Below the pieces are notes generated by a model. That model worked only from the letters and a program-made list of their open reading frames with translations. It was not told the origin of the DNA and did no database searches. Shown piece by piece: positions 42,819 to 53,979 of a DNA stretch of 64,000 nucleotides. Source of the stretch: Conus ventricosus. Its lineage: Eukaryota; Mollusca; Gastropoda; Neogastropoda; Conidae. The translations under genes were made by a program, and so were the position numbers. How positions within the stretch are numbered: the first letter of the stretch is position 1; each line of letters opens with the position of its first letter. The stretch lies in the NCBI GenBank assembly GCA_018398815.1, contig CM031601.1, positions 22,501,793 through 22,565,792 of the forward strand, read 5' to 3'.

Positions 42819-44590
42819 TGTCACCGATCGGCGGTACTAAATCAGCCGTCCATGTGTTTGGAGTAATGGTTAGTTCAGAAATAGCGTGTGCGTGTGCATA
42901 TGTGTATATGTGTGTGTGCGAGTGTGCGTGTGTAAGATTGGGGTTTTGGTTAAGGTGGAAGGTTAGGCTAGGTAGGGGGCTGGGAAAAAAATAAGACATA
43001 CAATATTCTTGAATTCCAATCTTCACTTGTTGAAGGGATGGAGGCGGGAGGTTGGTTTCGTTCCCGTTTGTTACCCTTTTGTTACTTTGGTTCTACACAA
43101 GAGAAGGCGGGGCAGGATATCGGCTGTTGTTGCATTGTCAAGTCTGTGAGTTGTTGTGGTAAATTGTCGTGTTGTTGCACGAGCAACAACGAGTCCGTTG
43201 GTCGGGCGTGTCAGCTCTGCGGAGGGATACGCTGCTCTGACTAATCGCTGTTTTGTGTTGTGAGTAGAGTTCGCTTGATTCCGACCAGGTCGGAATGCGT
43301 TGGGGTAGCTTCACTTCGGTCCCTGGTGTTCGTCGAAGTGGACGCGCCTTGTAGTTGCGGCGGCAGCGCCGTTAGTCGAGCTGAGTGACTTCGAGTCATA
43401 GTTAGTGCCAGGTCCTCGTCGGGTCTGGTGTGCCCTTGGCCTGTGCCGGGTTCTGTGTCGTCTTTGTTGGCAGCCACTTCAGCCAGTTGCAGAACTGGTG
43501 TGGTTGAACGTCTGTTTGTCCAGTTGTTTCAGCAGGTATCCTGCTTCCGTCCTGAGGCTGGGGCCAGACCACCGCAGTCTACTGCCGCGTGCTGGCAGGT
43601 GAGCGGCGTTTCCCGTTGCCTGCTGTTTTTCCCGGGAGAGGGAGACCATCCAGGCCGTCGGCCGTCTGTGGGGCAGCTCCCCTCCGCTACCGGGGTTCTT
43701 CGGGAGTTCTCCAGCCACTGTTGCTCTTCCCTGTTCGGGCGTCCTGTGAGAGGGCGCCGCACCAGACCTTCCCTCACCTCAGTGTCCGGCGGGGGGCTTC
43801 AGAGGAGGAGGCGTCCTTCGAGCCCCCGGACTCGTCGAGAGGGCGCCTGGTGTGCGTTAGGTGTCGTGCCCAGCGCGGGGGAGGAGTCGGACTGCGGGGA
43901 ATCCACGGTCAGCGCCGGGGTGTAGAGTCTTCGGGAGTCGGACTGTGGGAGGCCACGGTCAGCGCCGGAGTGCAGAGTCTTCCGGAGAGGTGTCAGCGGT
44001 GGGGGCCAAGTACAGCGCCGAGGACTGGAGCTCTCCGGGCCGGGATGGGTTGTCCCATAGGTGGGGTAGAGAGGGTGTAGTGTTAGGGAGTAGGGTTAAG
44101 GGTGTTGGCTACTGCCTCCTTTTGGGACGTGGTGGCCAGCACAGTGTAGGGTACTTGTTGTTGCCTCCCTTAGGGACGCATGACCAGTGCGGTAGTGGTC
44201 CCGGGTCAAAAGAGAAGGGTGGGTCCTGGGGAGAGGTGTGGGTGGTAGTAGTTTAGATATTAGAGTCCCTTGGGTTGGTCCTTGTCCCTAGTAGTTAGCC
44301 ACCACGTGTGCGGGCTATCTTTGCGTCCCTAGGTCGCAGTGATATACCGCAACTGGTGCGGTAGCATAGGTTAAGGTCTCGGGGTCGTAGCAGGGTAGTG
44401 TGGGTCAGTGAAGAAGTGGAATATTGGTGTGTAGTTGTGGATGGACGTGAGTGGTGGCGCCATAGTGTGTGTGTGTGAAATAAAGAAGTGTGCATGATTG
44501 TAAAGCTGTGTTAGTGTGCTGTGTTGTCTGCTCTAGTTGTGATAGGCGTGGGTAGGGGTGGTAGGGCCGTCCGGCTTAGCGACCGTGACA
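42819..44590 (+). repeat. 3' long terminal repeat
   Basis: 1,772 bases. By eye it differs from the 5' LTR by about ten substitutions and somewhat more single-base indels. AATAAA lies at 44,479-44,484. Confidence 0.95.
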
Positions 44591-44595
44591 GGCTG
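44591..44595 (+). repeat. LTR-element target-site duplication, right copy
   Basis: GGCTG, after which the satellite unit continues as CCATG. Confidence 0.9.
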
Positions 44596-47500
44596 CCATG
44601 TTACAACTCCAAAGTTTGGCTGCCATAGTACAACTTCCAAGTTTGGCTGCCATGGTACAACTTCAAAGATTGGCTGTCATGGTACAACTCCAATAATTGG
44701 CTGCCATAGTACACTTCAAAGTTTGGCTGCCATGGTACAACTCCAAAGATTGGCTGCCATAGTACAACTTCAAAGTTTGGCTGCCATGGTACAACTTGAA
44801 AGATTGGCTGCCATGGTGCAACTTCAAACTTTGGCTGCGATGGTACAACTTCAAAGCTTGGCTGCCATGGTACAACTTCAAAAGTTTGGCTGCCATGGTA
44901 CAACTTCAAACAAATTTTGGCTGCCATAGTACAACTCCAAAGATTGGCTGTCATGGTACAACTCCAAAGATTGGCTGTCATGGTACAATCAAAAGATTGG
45001 CTGCCATGGTACAACTTCAAAGTTTGGCTGCCATGGTACAACTCAAAAGATTGGCTGCCATAGTACAACTCCAAAGTTTAGCTGTCATGGTACAACTCCA
45101 AAGATTGGCTGCCATGGTACTCACTCCAAAGATTGGCTGTCATGGTACAACTTCAAAGTTTGGCTGTCATGGTACAACTCAAAAGTTTGGCTACCATGGT
45201 ACAACTCAAAAGATTGGCTGTCATGGTACAACTCCAAAGATTGGCTGTCATGGTACAACTTCAAATATTGGCTGCCATAGTACAACTTCAAAGTTTGGCT
45301 GCCATGGTACGACTCCAAAGATTGGCTGCCATAGTAAACTCCGATGTTTCGCTGCCATGGTACAACTTCAAAGCTTGCTGCCATGGTACAACTTCAAAGC
45401 TTGGCTGCCATGGTACAACTTCAAAGTTTGGCTGCCATAGTACAACTTCCAAGTTTGGCTGTCATGGTACAACTTCAAAGTTTGGCTGCCATGGTACAAC
45501 TTCAAAGTTTGGCTGCCATGGTACAACTTCAAACAAATTTTGGCTGCCATAGTACAACTCCAAAGATTGGCTGCCATAGTACAACTTCAAAGTTTGGCTG
45601 CCATGGTACAACTCCAATAATTGGCTGCCATAGTACAACTTCAAAGTTTGGCTGCCATGGTACAACTTCAAAGCTTGGCTGCCATGGTACAACTTCAAAG
45701 TTTGGCCCATAGTACAACTCCAAAGATTGGCTGCCATGGTACGACTCCAAAGATTGGCTGCCATAGTACAACTCCAAAGATTGGCTGCCATAGTACAACT
45801 TCAAAGATTGGCTGCCATGGTACAACTTCAAAGCTTGGCTGCCATAGTACGACTGCAAAGATTGGCTGTCATGGTACAACTCCAAGATTGGCTGCCATGG
45901 TACAACTTCAAAGTTTGGCTGCCATGGTACAACTCCAAAGTTTGGCTGCCATGGTACAACTTCAAAGTTTAGCTGCCATAGTACAACTCCAAAGTTTGGC
46001 TGCCATGGTACAACTTCAAAGTTTAGCTGCCATAGTACAATTCCAAAGTTTGGCTGCCATAGTACAACTCCAAAGATTGGCTACCATAGTACAACTCCAA
46101 AGATTGGCTGCCATAATACAACTCCAAAGATTGGCTGCCATGGTACAACTCCAAAGTTAGGCTGCCATAGTACAACTCCAAAGACTGGCTGCCATAGTAC
46201 AACTCCAAAGATTGGCTGCCATAGTACAGCTCCAAAGATTGGCTGCCATAGTACAACTCCAAAGATTGGCTGCTATAGTACAACTCCAAAGATTGGCTGC
46301 CATAGTACAACTCCAAGTTTGGCTGCCATGGTACAACTCCAAAGTTTGGCTGCCATAGTACAACTCCAAAGATTGGCTGCCATAGTACAACTCCAAAGAT
46401 TGGCTGCCATAGTACAGCTCCAAAGATTGGCTGGCATAGTACAACTCCAAAGATTGGCTGCCATGGTACAACTTCAAAGCTTGGCTGCCATGGTACAACT
46501 TCAAGTTGGCTGAAATGGTACAACTTCAAACAAATTTTGGCTGCCATAGTACAACTCCAAAGATTGGCTGCCATAGTACAACTTCAAAGTTTGGCTGCCA
46601 TGGTACAACTCCAACGTTTGGCTGCCATGGTACAACTTCAAAGTTTGGCTGCCATGGTACAACTTCAAAGTTTGGCTGCCATGGTACAACTTCAAAGTTT
46701 GGCTGCCATGGTACAACTTCAAAGCTTGGCTGCCATAGTACAACTTCAAAGATTGGCTGCCATGGTACAACTTCAAAGTTTGGCTGTCATGGTACAACTC
46801 CAATAATTGGCTGCCATGGTACAACTCCAAAGTTTGGCTGCCATAGTACAACTCAAAGAATGGCTGCCATAGTACAACTCCAAAGATGGCTGCCATGGTA
46901 CAACTTCAAAGTTTGGCTGCCATAGTACAACTCCAAAGCTTGGCTGCCATGGTACAACTCCAAAGATTGGCTGCCATGGTATAACTTCAAAGTTTGGCTG
47001 CCATAGTACAACTCCAATAATTGGCTGCCATAGTACAACTTCAAAGATTGGCTGCCATGGTACAACTTCAAATTTGGCTGCCATGGTACAACTTCAAAGT
47101 TTGGCTGCCATGGTACAACTCCAAAGATGGCTGCCATAGTACAACTCCAAGGACTGGCTGCCATAGTACAACTCCAAAGATTGGCTGCCATGGTACAACT
47201 TCAAAGTTTGGCTGCCATGGTACAACTCCAAAGCTGGCTGCCAATGGTACAACTCCAAAGATTGGCTGCCATGGTACAACTTCAAAGTTTGGCTGCCGTA
47301 GTACAACTCCAAAGTTTGGCTGCCATGGTACAACTTCAAAGTTTGGCTGCCATAGTACAACTCCAATAATTGCTGCCATGGTACAACTTCAAAGTTTGGC
47401 TGCCATGGTACAACTCCAAAGATTGGCTGCCATGGTACAACTTCAATGTTTGGCTGCCATGGTACAACTCCAAAGCTTGGCTGCCATAGTACAACTTCAA

Positions 47501-50500
47501 AGTTTTGCTGCCATGGTACAACTTCAAAGCTTGGCTGCCATGTACAACTTACAAAGTTGGCTGCCATGGTACAACTTCAAAATTTGGCAGCCATAGTACA
47601 ACTCGAAAGATTGCTGCCATGTACAACTTCAAAGTTTGGCTGCCATGGTACAACTTCAAATTTGGCTCCATGGTACAACTCCAAAGTTGGCTGTCATGGT
47701 ACAACTCCAAAGATTGGCTGCCATAGTAAACTCCAAAGTTTGGCTGCCATAGTACAACTTCAAGTTTGCTGCATGGTACAACTTCAAAGATTGGCTGCAT
47801 GGTACAACTCCAATAATTGGCTGCCATGGTACAACTCCAAAATTGGCTGCCATGGTACAACGTCCAAATATTGGCTGCCATGTACAACTCAAAGTTTGGC
47901 TGCCATGGTACAACTCCAAAGTTGGCTGCCATAGTACAACTCAAAGTTGGCTGCCATAGTACAACTCCAAAGTTTGGCTGCCATGTTACAACTCCAAAGT
48001 TTGGCTGCCATAGTACAACTTCCAAGTTTGGCTGCCATGGTACAACTTCAAAGATTGGCTGTCATGGTACAACTCCAATATTGGCTGCCATAGTACAACT
48101 CCAAAGTTTGGCTGCCATGGTACAACTTCAAAGCTTGGCTGTCATGGTACAATTTCAAAGCTTGGCTGCCATGGTACAACTCCAAAGATTGGCTGCCACG
48201 GTACAACTTCAAACTTTAGCTGCCATGGACAACTTCAAACAAATTTGGCTGCCATGGTACAACTCCAAAGATTGGCTGCCATGTACAACTCAAAGATTGG
48301 CTGCCATAGCACAACTTCAAAGTTTGGCTGCCATAAGTAAATTTCCAAATTTGTGGCTGCCAATGTACAACTCAAAGATTGGCTGCCATAGTACAACTTC
48401 AAAGATTGGCTGCCATAGTACAACTTCAAAGTTTGGCTGCTAGTACAACTCCAACGTTTGGCTGCCAGTACAACTTCAAAGTTGGCTGCCATGGTCAACT
48501 TCAAAGTTTGGCTGCCATAGTACAACTCAAAGCTTGGCTGCCATGTAAAACTTCAAAGTTTTGCTGCCATAGTACAACTCCAAAGATTGCTGCCATATGA
48601 TAACTTCAAAGATTGGCTGCCATGGTACAACTTGAAAGATTGGCTGTCATGGTACAACTCCAAAGATTGGCTGCCATGGTACAGCTCCAAAGATTGGCTG
48701 CCATGGTACAACTCAAAGCTTGGCTGCCATGGTACAGCTCCAAAGATTGGCTGCCATGGTACAGCTCCAAAGATTGGCTGCCATGGTAACAATTCTCAAA
48801 GTTGGCTGTCATGGTACAACTCCAATGTTTGGCTGCCATGGTACAACTCCAAGATTGGCTGCCATAGTACAACCCAATGTTTGGTGCCTAGCAAAACACC
48901 AATGTTTGGCTGCCAAGTGACAACTCCAATGTTTGCCTGCCATGGTACAACTCCAAGTTGGCTGCATGGTACAACTCCAAAGATTGGCTGCCATAGTACA
49001 ACTTCAAAGTTTGGCTATGGTACAACTCCAAAGATTGGCTGCCATAGTACAACTTCAAAGTTTGGCTGCCATGGTACAACTCCAAAGATTGGCTGCCATG
49101 GTACAATCCACAGATTGGCTGCCATAAAAACAACTCCAAAGTTTGGCTGCCATAGTACAACCCCAAAGATTGGCTGCCATATACAACTCGAAAGATTGGC
49201 TGCCATAGAAACAACTCCAAAGATTGGCTGCTATAGTACAACTCCAAAGATTGGCTGCCATAGTACAACACCAAAGATTGGCTGCCATGGTACAACCCAA
49301 AGTTTGGCTGCCATAGTTACAACTCCAAAGATTGGCTGCCATAGTACAACTCCAAGATTGGCTGCCATATTTACAGCTCCAAAGATTGGCTGCCATAGTA
49401 GAACTCCAAAGATTGGCTGCCATGGTACAACTTCAAAGCTTGGCTGCCATGGTACAAACTTCAAAGTTTGGCTGCCATGGTACAACTTCAAACAAATTTT
49501 GGCTGCCATAGTACAATTCCAAAGATTGGCTGCCAAAGTAACTTCAAGTTTGGCTGCCATGGTACAACTTCAAATTTTGGGTTTGTCATGGTACAACTCC
49601 AACGTTTGGCTGCCATGGTACAACTTCAAGTTGGCTGCCATGGTAAAAACTTCAAAGTTTGGCTGCCATGGTACAACTTCAAATTTTGGCTGCCATGGTA
49701 CAACTTCAAAGCTTGGCTGCCATAGTACAACTTCAAAGATTGGCTGCCATGGTAAAACTTCAAATTTGGCTGTCATGGTACAACTCCAATAATTGGCTGC
49801 CATGGTACAACTCCAAAATTTGGCTGCCATGGTACAACCCCAAAGTTTGACTGCCATAGTACAACTCCAAAGACGGGCTGCCATAGTACAACTCCAAAGA
49901 TTGGCCCTGCCATGGTACAAACTCAAAGTTTGGCTGCCAGGTAACAACTCCAAAGCTTGGCTGCCATGGTACAACTCCAAAGATTGGCTGCCATGGAAAT
50001 ATTTTCAAGTTTGGCTGCCATAGTACAACTCCAATAATTGGCTGCCATAGTACAACTTCAAAGATTGGCTGCCATGGTACAGCTTAAAAATTTTGGGCTG
50101 CCATGGTACAACTTCAAAGTTTGGTTTGCCAGGGTACAACTCCAAAGATTGGCTGCCATAGTACAACCCAAAGACTGGCCTGCCATAGTACAACACCCAA
50201 AGATTGGCTGCCATGGTACAACTTCAAGTTTGCTGCCATGGTACAACTCCAAAGCTTGGCTGCCAATGGTACAACTCCAAAGATTGGCTGCCATGGTACA
50301 ACTTCAAAGTTTGGCTGCCATAGTACAACTCCAAAGTTTGGCTGCCATGGTACAACTCCAAAGTTTGGCTGCCATGGTCAACTCCAATAATGGCTCCCAT
50401 GGGTACAACTTCAAAGTTTGGCTGCCATGGGTCCCAACTCCAAAGATTGGCTGCCATGTTACAACTTCAAAGTTTGGCTCCCATGGTACAACTCCAAAGC

Positions 50501-52470
50501 TTGGCAGCCATAGTACAACTCGAAAGTTTGGCTGCCATAGTTCAACTTCAACGTTTGGCTGCCATGGTACAACTTCAAAGTTTGGCTGCCAGGTACAAAT
50601 CCAAAGATTGGCTGTCATGGTACAACTCCAAAGTTTGGGGCTCCCAATAGTACAACTCCAAAGTTTGGCTGCCATAGTACAACTTCAAAGTTTGGCTGCC
50701 ATGGTACAACTCCAAGATTGGCTGCCATGGTACAACGCCAAGATTGGCTGCCATAGTACAATTTCAATGTTTGGCTGCCATGGTACAACTCCAAAGTTAG
50801 GCTGCCATAGTACAACTCCAAAGTTTGGCTGCCATAGTACAAATCCAAAGTTTGGCTGCCATGTTACAACTCCAAAGTTTGGCTGCCATATACAACTTCC
50901 AAGTTTGGCTGCCATGTACAGCTCAAAGATTGGCTGCCAGGGTTTAACTACAAAATTGGCTGCCATAGTACAACCCCAAAGTTTGGCTGCCATGGTACAA
51001 CTTCAAAGCTTGGCTGCCATGGTACAATTTCAAAGCTTGGCTGCCATGGTACAACTCCAAAAATTGGCTGCCATGGTACAATTTCCCAAAGTTTGGCTGC
51101 CATGGTACAACTTCAAACAAATTTGGCTCCCATAGTACAACTCCAAAGATTGGCTGCCATAGTACAACTTCAAAGTTTGGCTGCCATAGTACAATTCCAA
51201 AGTTTGGCTGCCATAGTAAAAATCCAAAGATTGGCTGCCAAGACAACTTCAAAGATTGGCTGCCATAGTACAACTTCAAAGTTTTGCTGCCATTAGTACA
51301 ACTCCAAAGATGGCTGCCATAGACAACTTCAAAGATTGGCTGCCATGGTACAACTTGAAAGATTGGCTGTCATGGTACAACTCCAAAGATTGGCTGCCAT
51401 GGTACAGCTCCAAAGATTGGCTGCCATGGTACAACTCCAAAGCTTGGCTGCCAGGGTTTACAGCTCCAAAGTTTGGCTGCCATGGTTACAGCTCCAAAGA
51501 TTGGCTGCCATGGTACAACTCCAAAGATTGGCTGTCATGGTACAACTCCAATGTTTGGCTGCCATGGTACAACTCCAAAGATTGGCTGCCATAGTACAAC
51601 TCCAATTTTTGGGCGCCATAGTACAACTCCAATATTTGGCTGCCATAGTACAACTCCAATGTTTGGCTGCCATGGTACAACTCCAATGTTTGGCTGCCAT
51701 GGTACAACTCCAAAGATTGGCTGCCATAGTACAACTTTCAAAGTTTGGCTAGGGTACAACTCCAAAGAATGGAGCAAAGTACAAACTCAAATTTTGGCTG
51801 CCATGGTACAACTCCAAAGATTGGCTGCCATGGTACAACTCCAAAGATTGGCTGCCATGGTACAACTCCAACGTTTGGCTGCCATAGTACAACTCCAAAG
51901 TTTGGCTCCCATGGTACAACTCCAAAGATTGGCTGCCATAGTACAATTTCCAAGTTTGGCTGCCATGGTACAACTCCAAAGATTGGCTCCATAGTACAAC
52001 TTCAAAGTTTGGCTGCCATGGTACAACCCAAAGATTGGCTGCCATGGTACAACCCAAAGATTGGCTGCCATGGTAAACTCCAAAGTTTGGCTGCCATAGA
52101 AACAACTCCAAAGTTTGGCTGCCATGGTACAACTTCAAAGATTGGCTCCCATAGTACAACTTCAAAGTTTGTCTGCCATGGTACAACTCCAAAGCTTGGC
52201 TGCCATGGTACAGCTCCAAAGTTTGGCTGTCATGGTACAACTCCAAAGATTGGCAGCCATGGTAATCTCCATAGTTTGGCTGTCATGGTACAACTCCAAA
52301 GTTTAGCTGCCGTGGTACAATCCAAAATTTGGCAGCCATTTACAACTCCATAGATTGGCAGCCATGGTACACTCCATAGATTGGCTGCCAGGTACAACTC
52401 CATAGTTGGCTGCCATGGTACAACTCCATAGATTGGCTGCCATGGTACAACTCCGAAGATTTGTTATCAT
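44591..52470 (+). repeat. 27-bp satellite A, array 3 (about 290 units)
   Basis: Continuation of array 2 beyond the LTR element. Units become more ragged from about 47.2 kb on, with many one-base gaps. A longer unit with CAAACAAATTTT recurs near 44,905, 45,528, 46,523, 48,236, 49,488 and 51,110. Stretches in which almost every unit has CATAG (46.0-46.5 kb) alternate with CATGG stretches. The long open frames in all six phases are not genes. Confidence 0.96.
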
Positions 52471-52485
52471 GATACTAATCATCTA

Positions 52486-53555
52486 CTGACAGCCATGGTA
52501 ACCACTTCACACACTGGCACCCTGAGACTACTCCATCTATACTTGACAGCCATGGTACTGCTTCCTATATTGACAGCCATGGCACATACTTCATATATGA
52601 CAGCCATGGTACTGCTTCCTATATTGACAGGCATAGTACTACTTCCTATATGGACAGCCATGGTATACTTCCTATATTGACAGCCTTGGTACTGCTTCCT
52701 GTATTGACAGCCGTTAGTACTACTTCCTATATTGACAGCCATAGTGCTACTTCCTATATTTGACAGCCATGGCACTACTTCCTATATTGACAGCCATGTA
52801 CTGCTTCCAAAATTTGGGATGTTATGGTACTACTTCCTATTTTGACAGCCATGGTACAAATTTCAAAAATGACAGCTATGGTACTACTTCCACTATTGAC
52901 AGCCATGGTACTACTTCCTATATTGACAGCCATGGTACTACTTCCTAAAATGACAGCCAGGGTACTGCTTCCTAATTGACAGCCATTGTACTACTTCCTA
53001 AATTGACAGCCATGGTACTTTTCCAAAATTTGACAGCCATAGTAACTACTTCCTATATTGACAGCCAGGGGTACTACTTCCACTATTGACAGTACAGCCA
53101 TGGTACTACTTCCTAAATTGACAGCCATAGTACTACTTCCTAAATTGACAGCCATGGTACACTTCCTTATTAACAGCCATGGTACCGCTTCCTATATTGA
53201 CAGCTATATTGACAGCCATAGTACTACTTCCTATATTGACAGCCATGGTACCGCTTCCTATATTGACAGCCTATATTGACAGCCTTTAGTACTACTTCCT
53301 ATATGACAGCCATGGTGCCGCTTCCTATATGACAGCCATAGTACTACTTCCTATATTTGACAGCAATGGTACTACTCCAAACTATATTTTCAGGCCATGG
53401 TGCTACTTCATATATAAAACAGCCATGGTACTACTTCCTATATTGTCAGCTATCGTATACTTCCTATATTTGACAAGCCATGGTACTATTTCCCAAAATA
53501 TTTGACAGCCATAGTACTACTTCCTATATTGACAGCCTGGTACTACTTCCTATAT
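52486..53555 (+). repeat. 27-bp satellite B (about 40 units)
   Basis: Units contain TTGACAGCCATGGTACTACT and recur about every 27 bases. The core GCCATGGTAC-ACT is shared with satellite A, but the flanks differ (TTGACA for TTGGCT; TCCTATA for CCAAAG). A 100-base transition with mixed units lies at about 52,380-52,485. It runs into the assembly gap. Confidence 0.93.
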
Positions 53556-53655
53556 NNNNNNNNNNNNNNNNNNNNNNNNNNNNNNNNNNNNNNNNNNNNN
53601 NNNNNNNNNNNNNNNNNNNNNNNNNNNNNNNNNNNNNNNNNNNNNNNNNNNNNNN
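53556..53655. other. Assembly gap, 100 N
   Basis: Exactly 100 N, the conventional length for a gap of unknown size. Satellite B lies on its left and unrelated sequence on its right, so the join is a scaffold join. Confidence 1.
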
Positions 53656-53979
53656 ATTAAACAAATTAGTATCTGTTTTTAACTGTTGTAAATGGACATA
53701 CAAAATTGGGTTCACGAGAAAATCAGACGGTCTACTGCCTACATACTTATAAAGACCGCCTTTTAAGTACATATGTGTTTTAATATGATATGTTTCACCA
53801 CTATCATAAAAGCCTAAAATTCGAGCAAGGCTTCTAGGAAAAACGTACTCCCTTTCTTCAATTTCTGGAAAATTCATAGTAATTATAAGATTTGCCTCAT
53901 TAATTTTTAACTCAATGCCAAAAATTTTCAAAATACTCCTTAAAGAACAAAAGTTGTAGTAACCTCGGGTATTTTTTAA
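53656..53979 (-). CDS. Polinton/adintovirus-like minor capsid-type protein, cut by the gap
   Basis: The minus-strand frame is open from about 53,979 into the gap. It has TRGYYNFCSLRSIL near its visible start, a beta-strand-like middle, then SLARILGF, SRPSDFL and ILYVHLQQL. The order (an R/P-G-Y-Y turn, a LA-x-x-LGF motif, then a hydrophobic strand with YV) resembles the small capsid-type protein encoded by Polinton/Maverick and adintovirus-like elements in invertebrates. The match is by memory of the pattern only, and no other hallmark gene (polymerase B, integrase, packaging ATPase, cysteine protease) could be confirmed nearby. It is the clearest protein in the post-gap region. Confidence 0.4.

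Larger units (their letters stand above)
37733..44590 (+). mobile_element. Gmr1-like Ty3/Gypsy LTR retrotransposon, internally deleted
   Basis: A 6,858-bp element with two long LTRs that begin TGTCAC and end GTGACA, a tRNA-Ala-type primer site, a purine tract, and a 5-bp GGCTG target duplication. The internal part is only 3.3 kb. In order it encodes gag (SCAN-like capsid plus zinc knuckle), aspartic protease, N-terminal integrase, C-terminal integrase and an RNase H end; reverse transcriptase and the integrase core are missing. Usual Ty3/Gypsy order puts integrase last; Gmr1-type elements put it before reverse transcriptase, which fits here without rearrangement. The SCAN domain is known to derive from Gmr1-like gag, which supports the same assignment. 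The copy is non-autonomous. Confidence 0.85.

Noticed and set aside
31465..52353. Dozens of long open frames (up to 401 residues) on both strands with nine-residue repeats
   Set aside because: They follow from a 27-bp unit without stop codons in any frame. All six phases are open to similar extent and no start or non-repeat domain is present.
26437..53555. CRISPR-like alternation of repeats and spacers
   Set aside because: The repeats are contiguous with no unique spacers, in a eukaryotic setting with LINE, LTR element and Sprouty; they are minisatellites and satellites.
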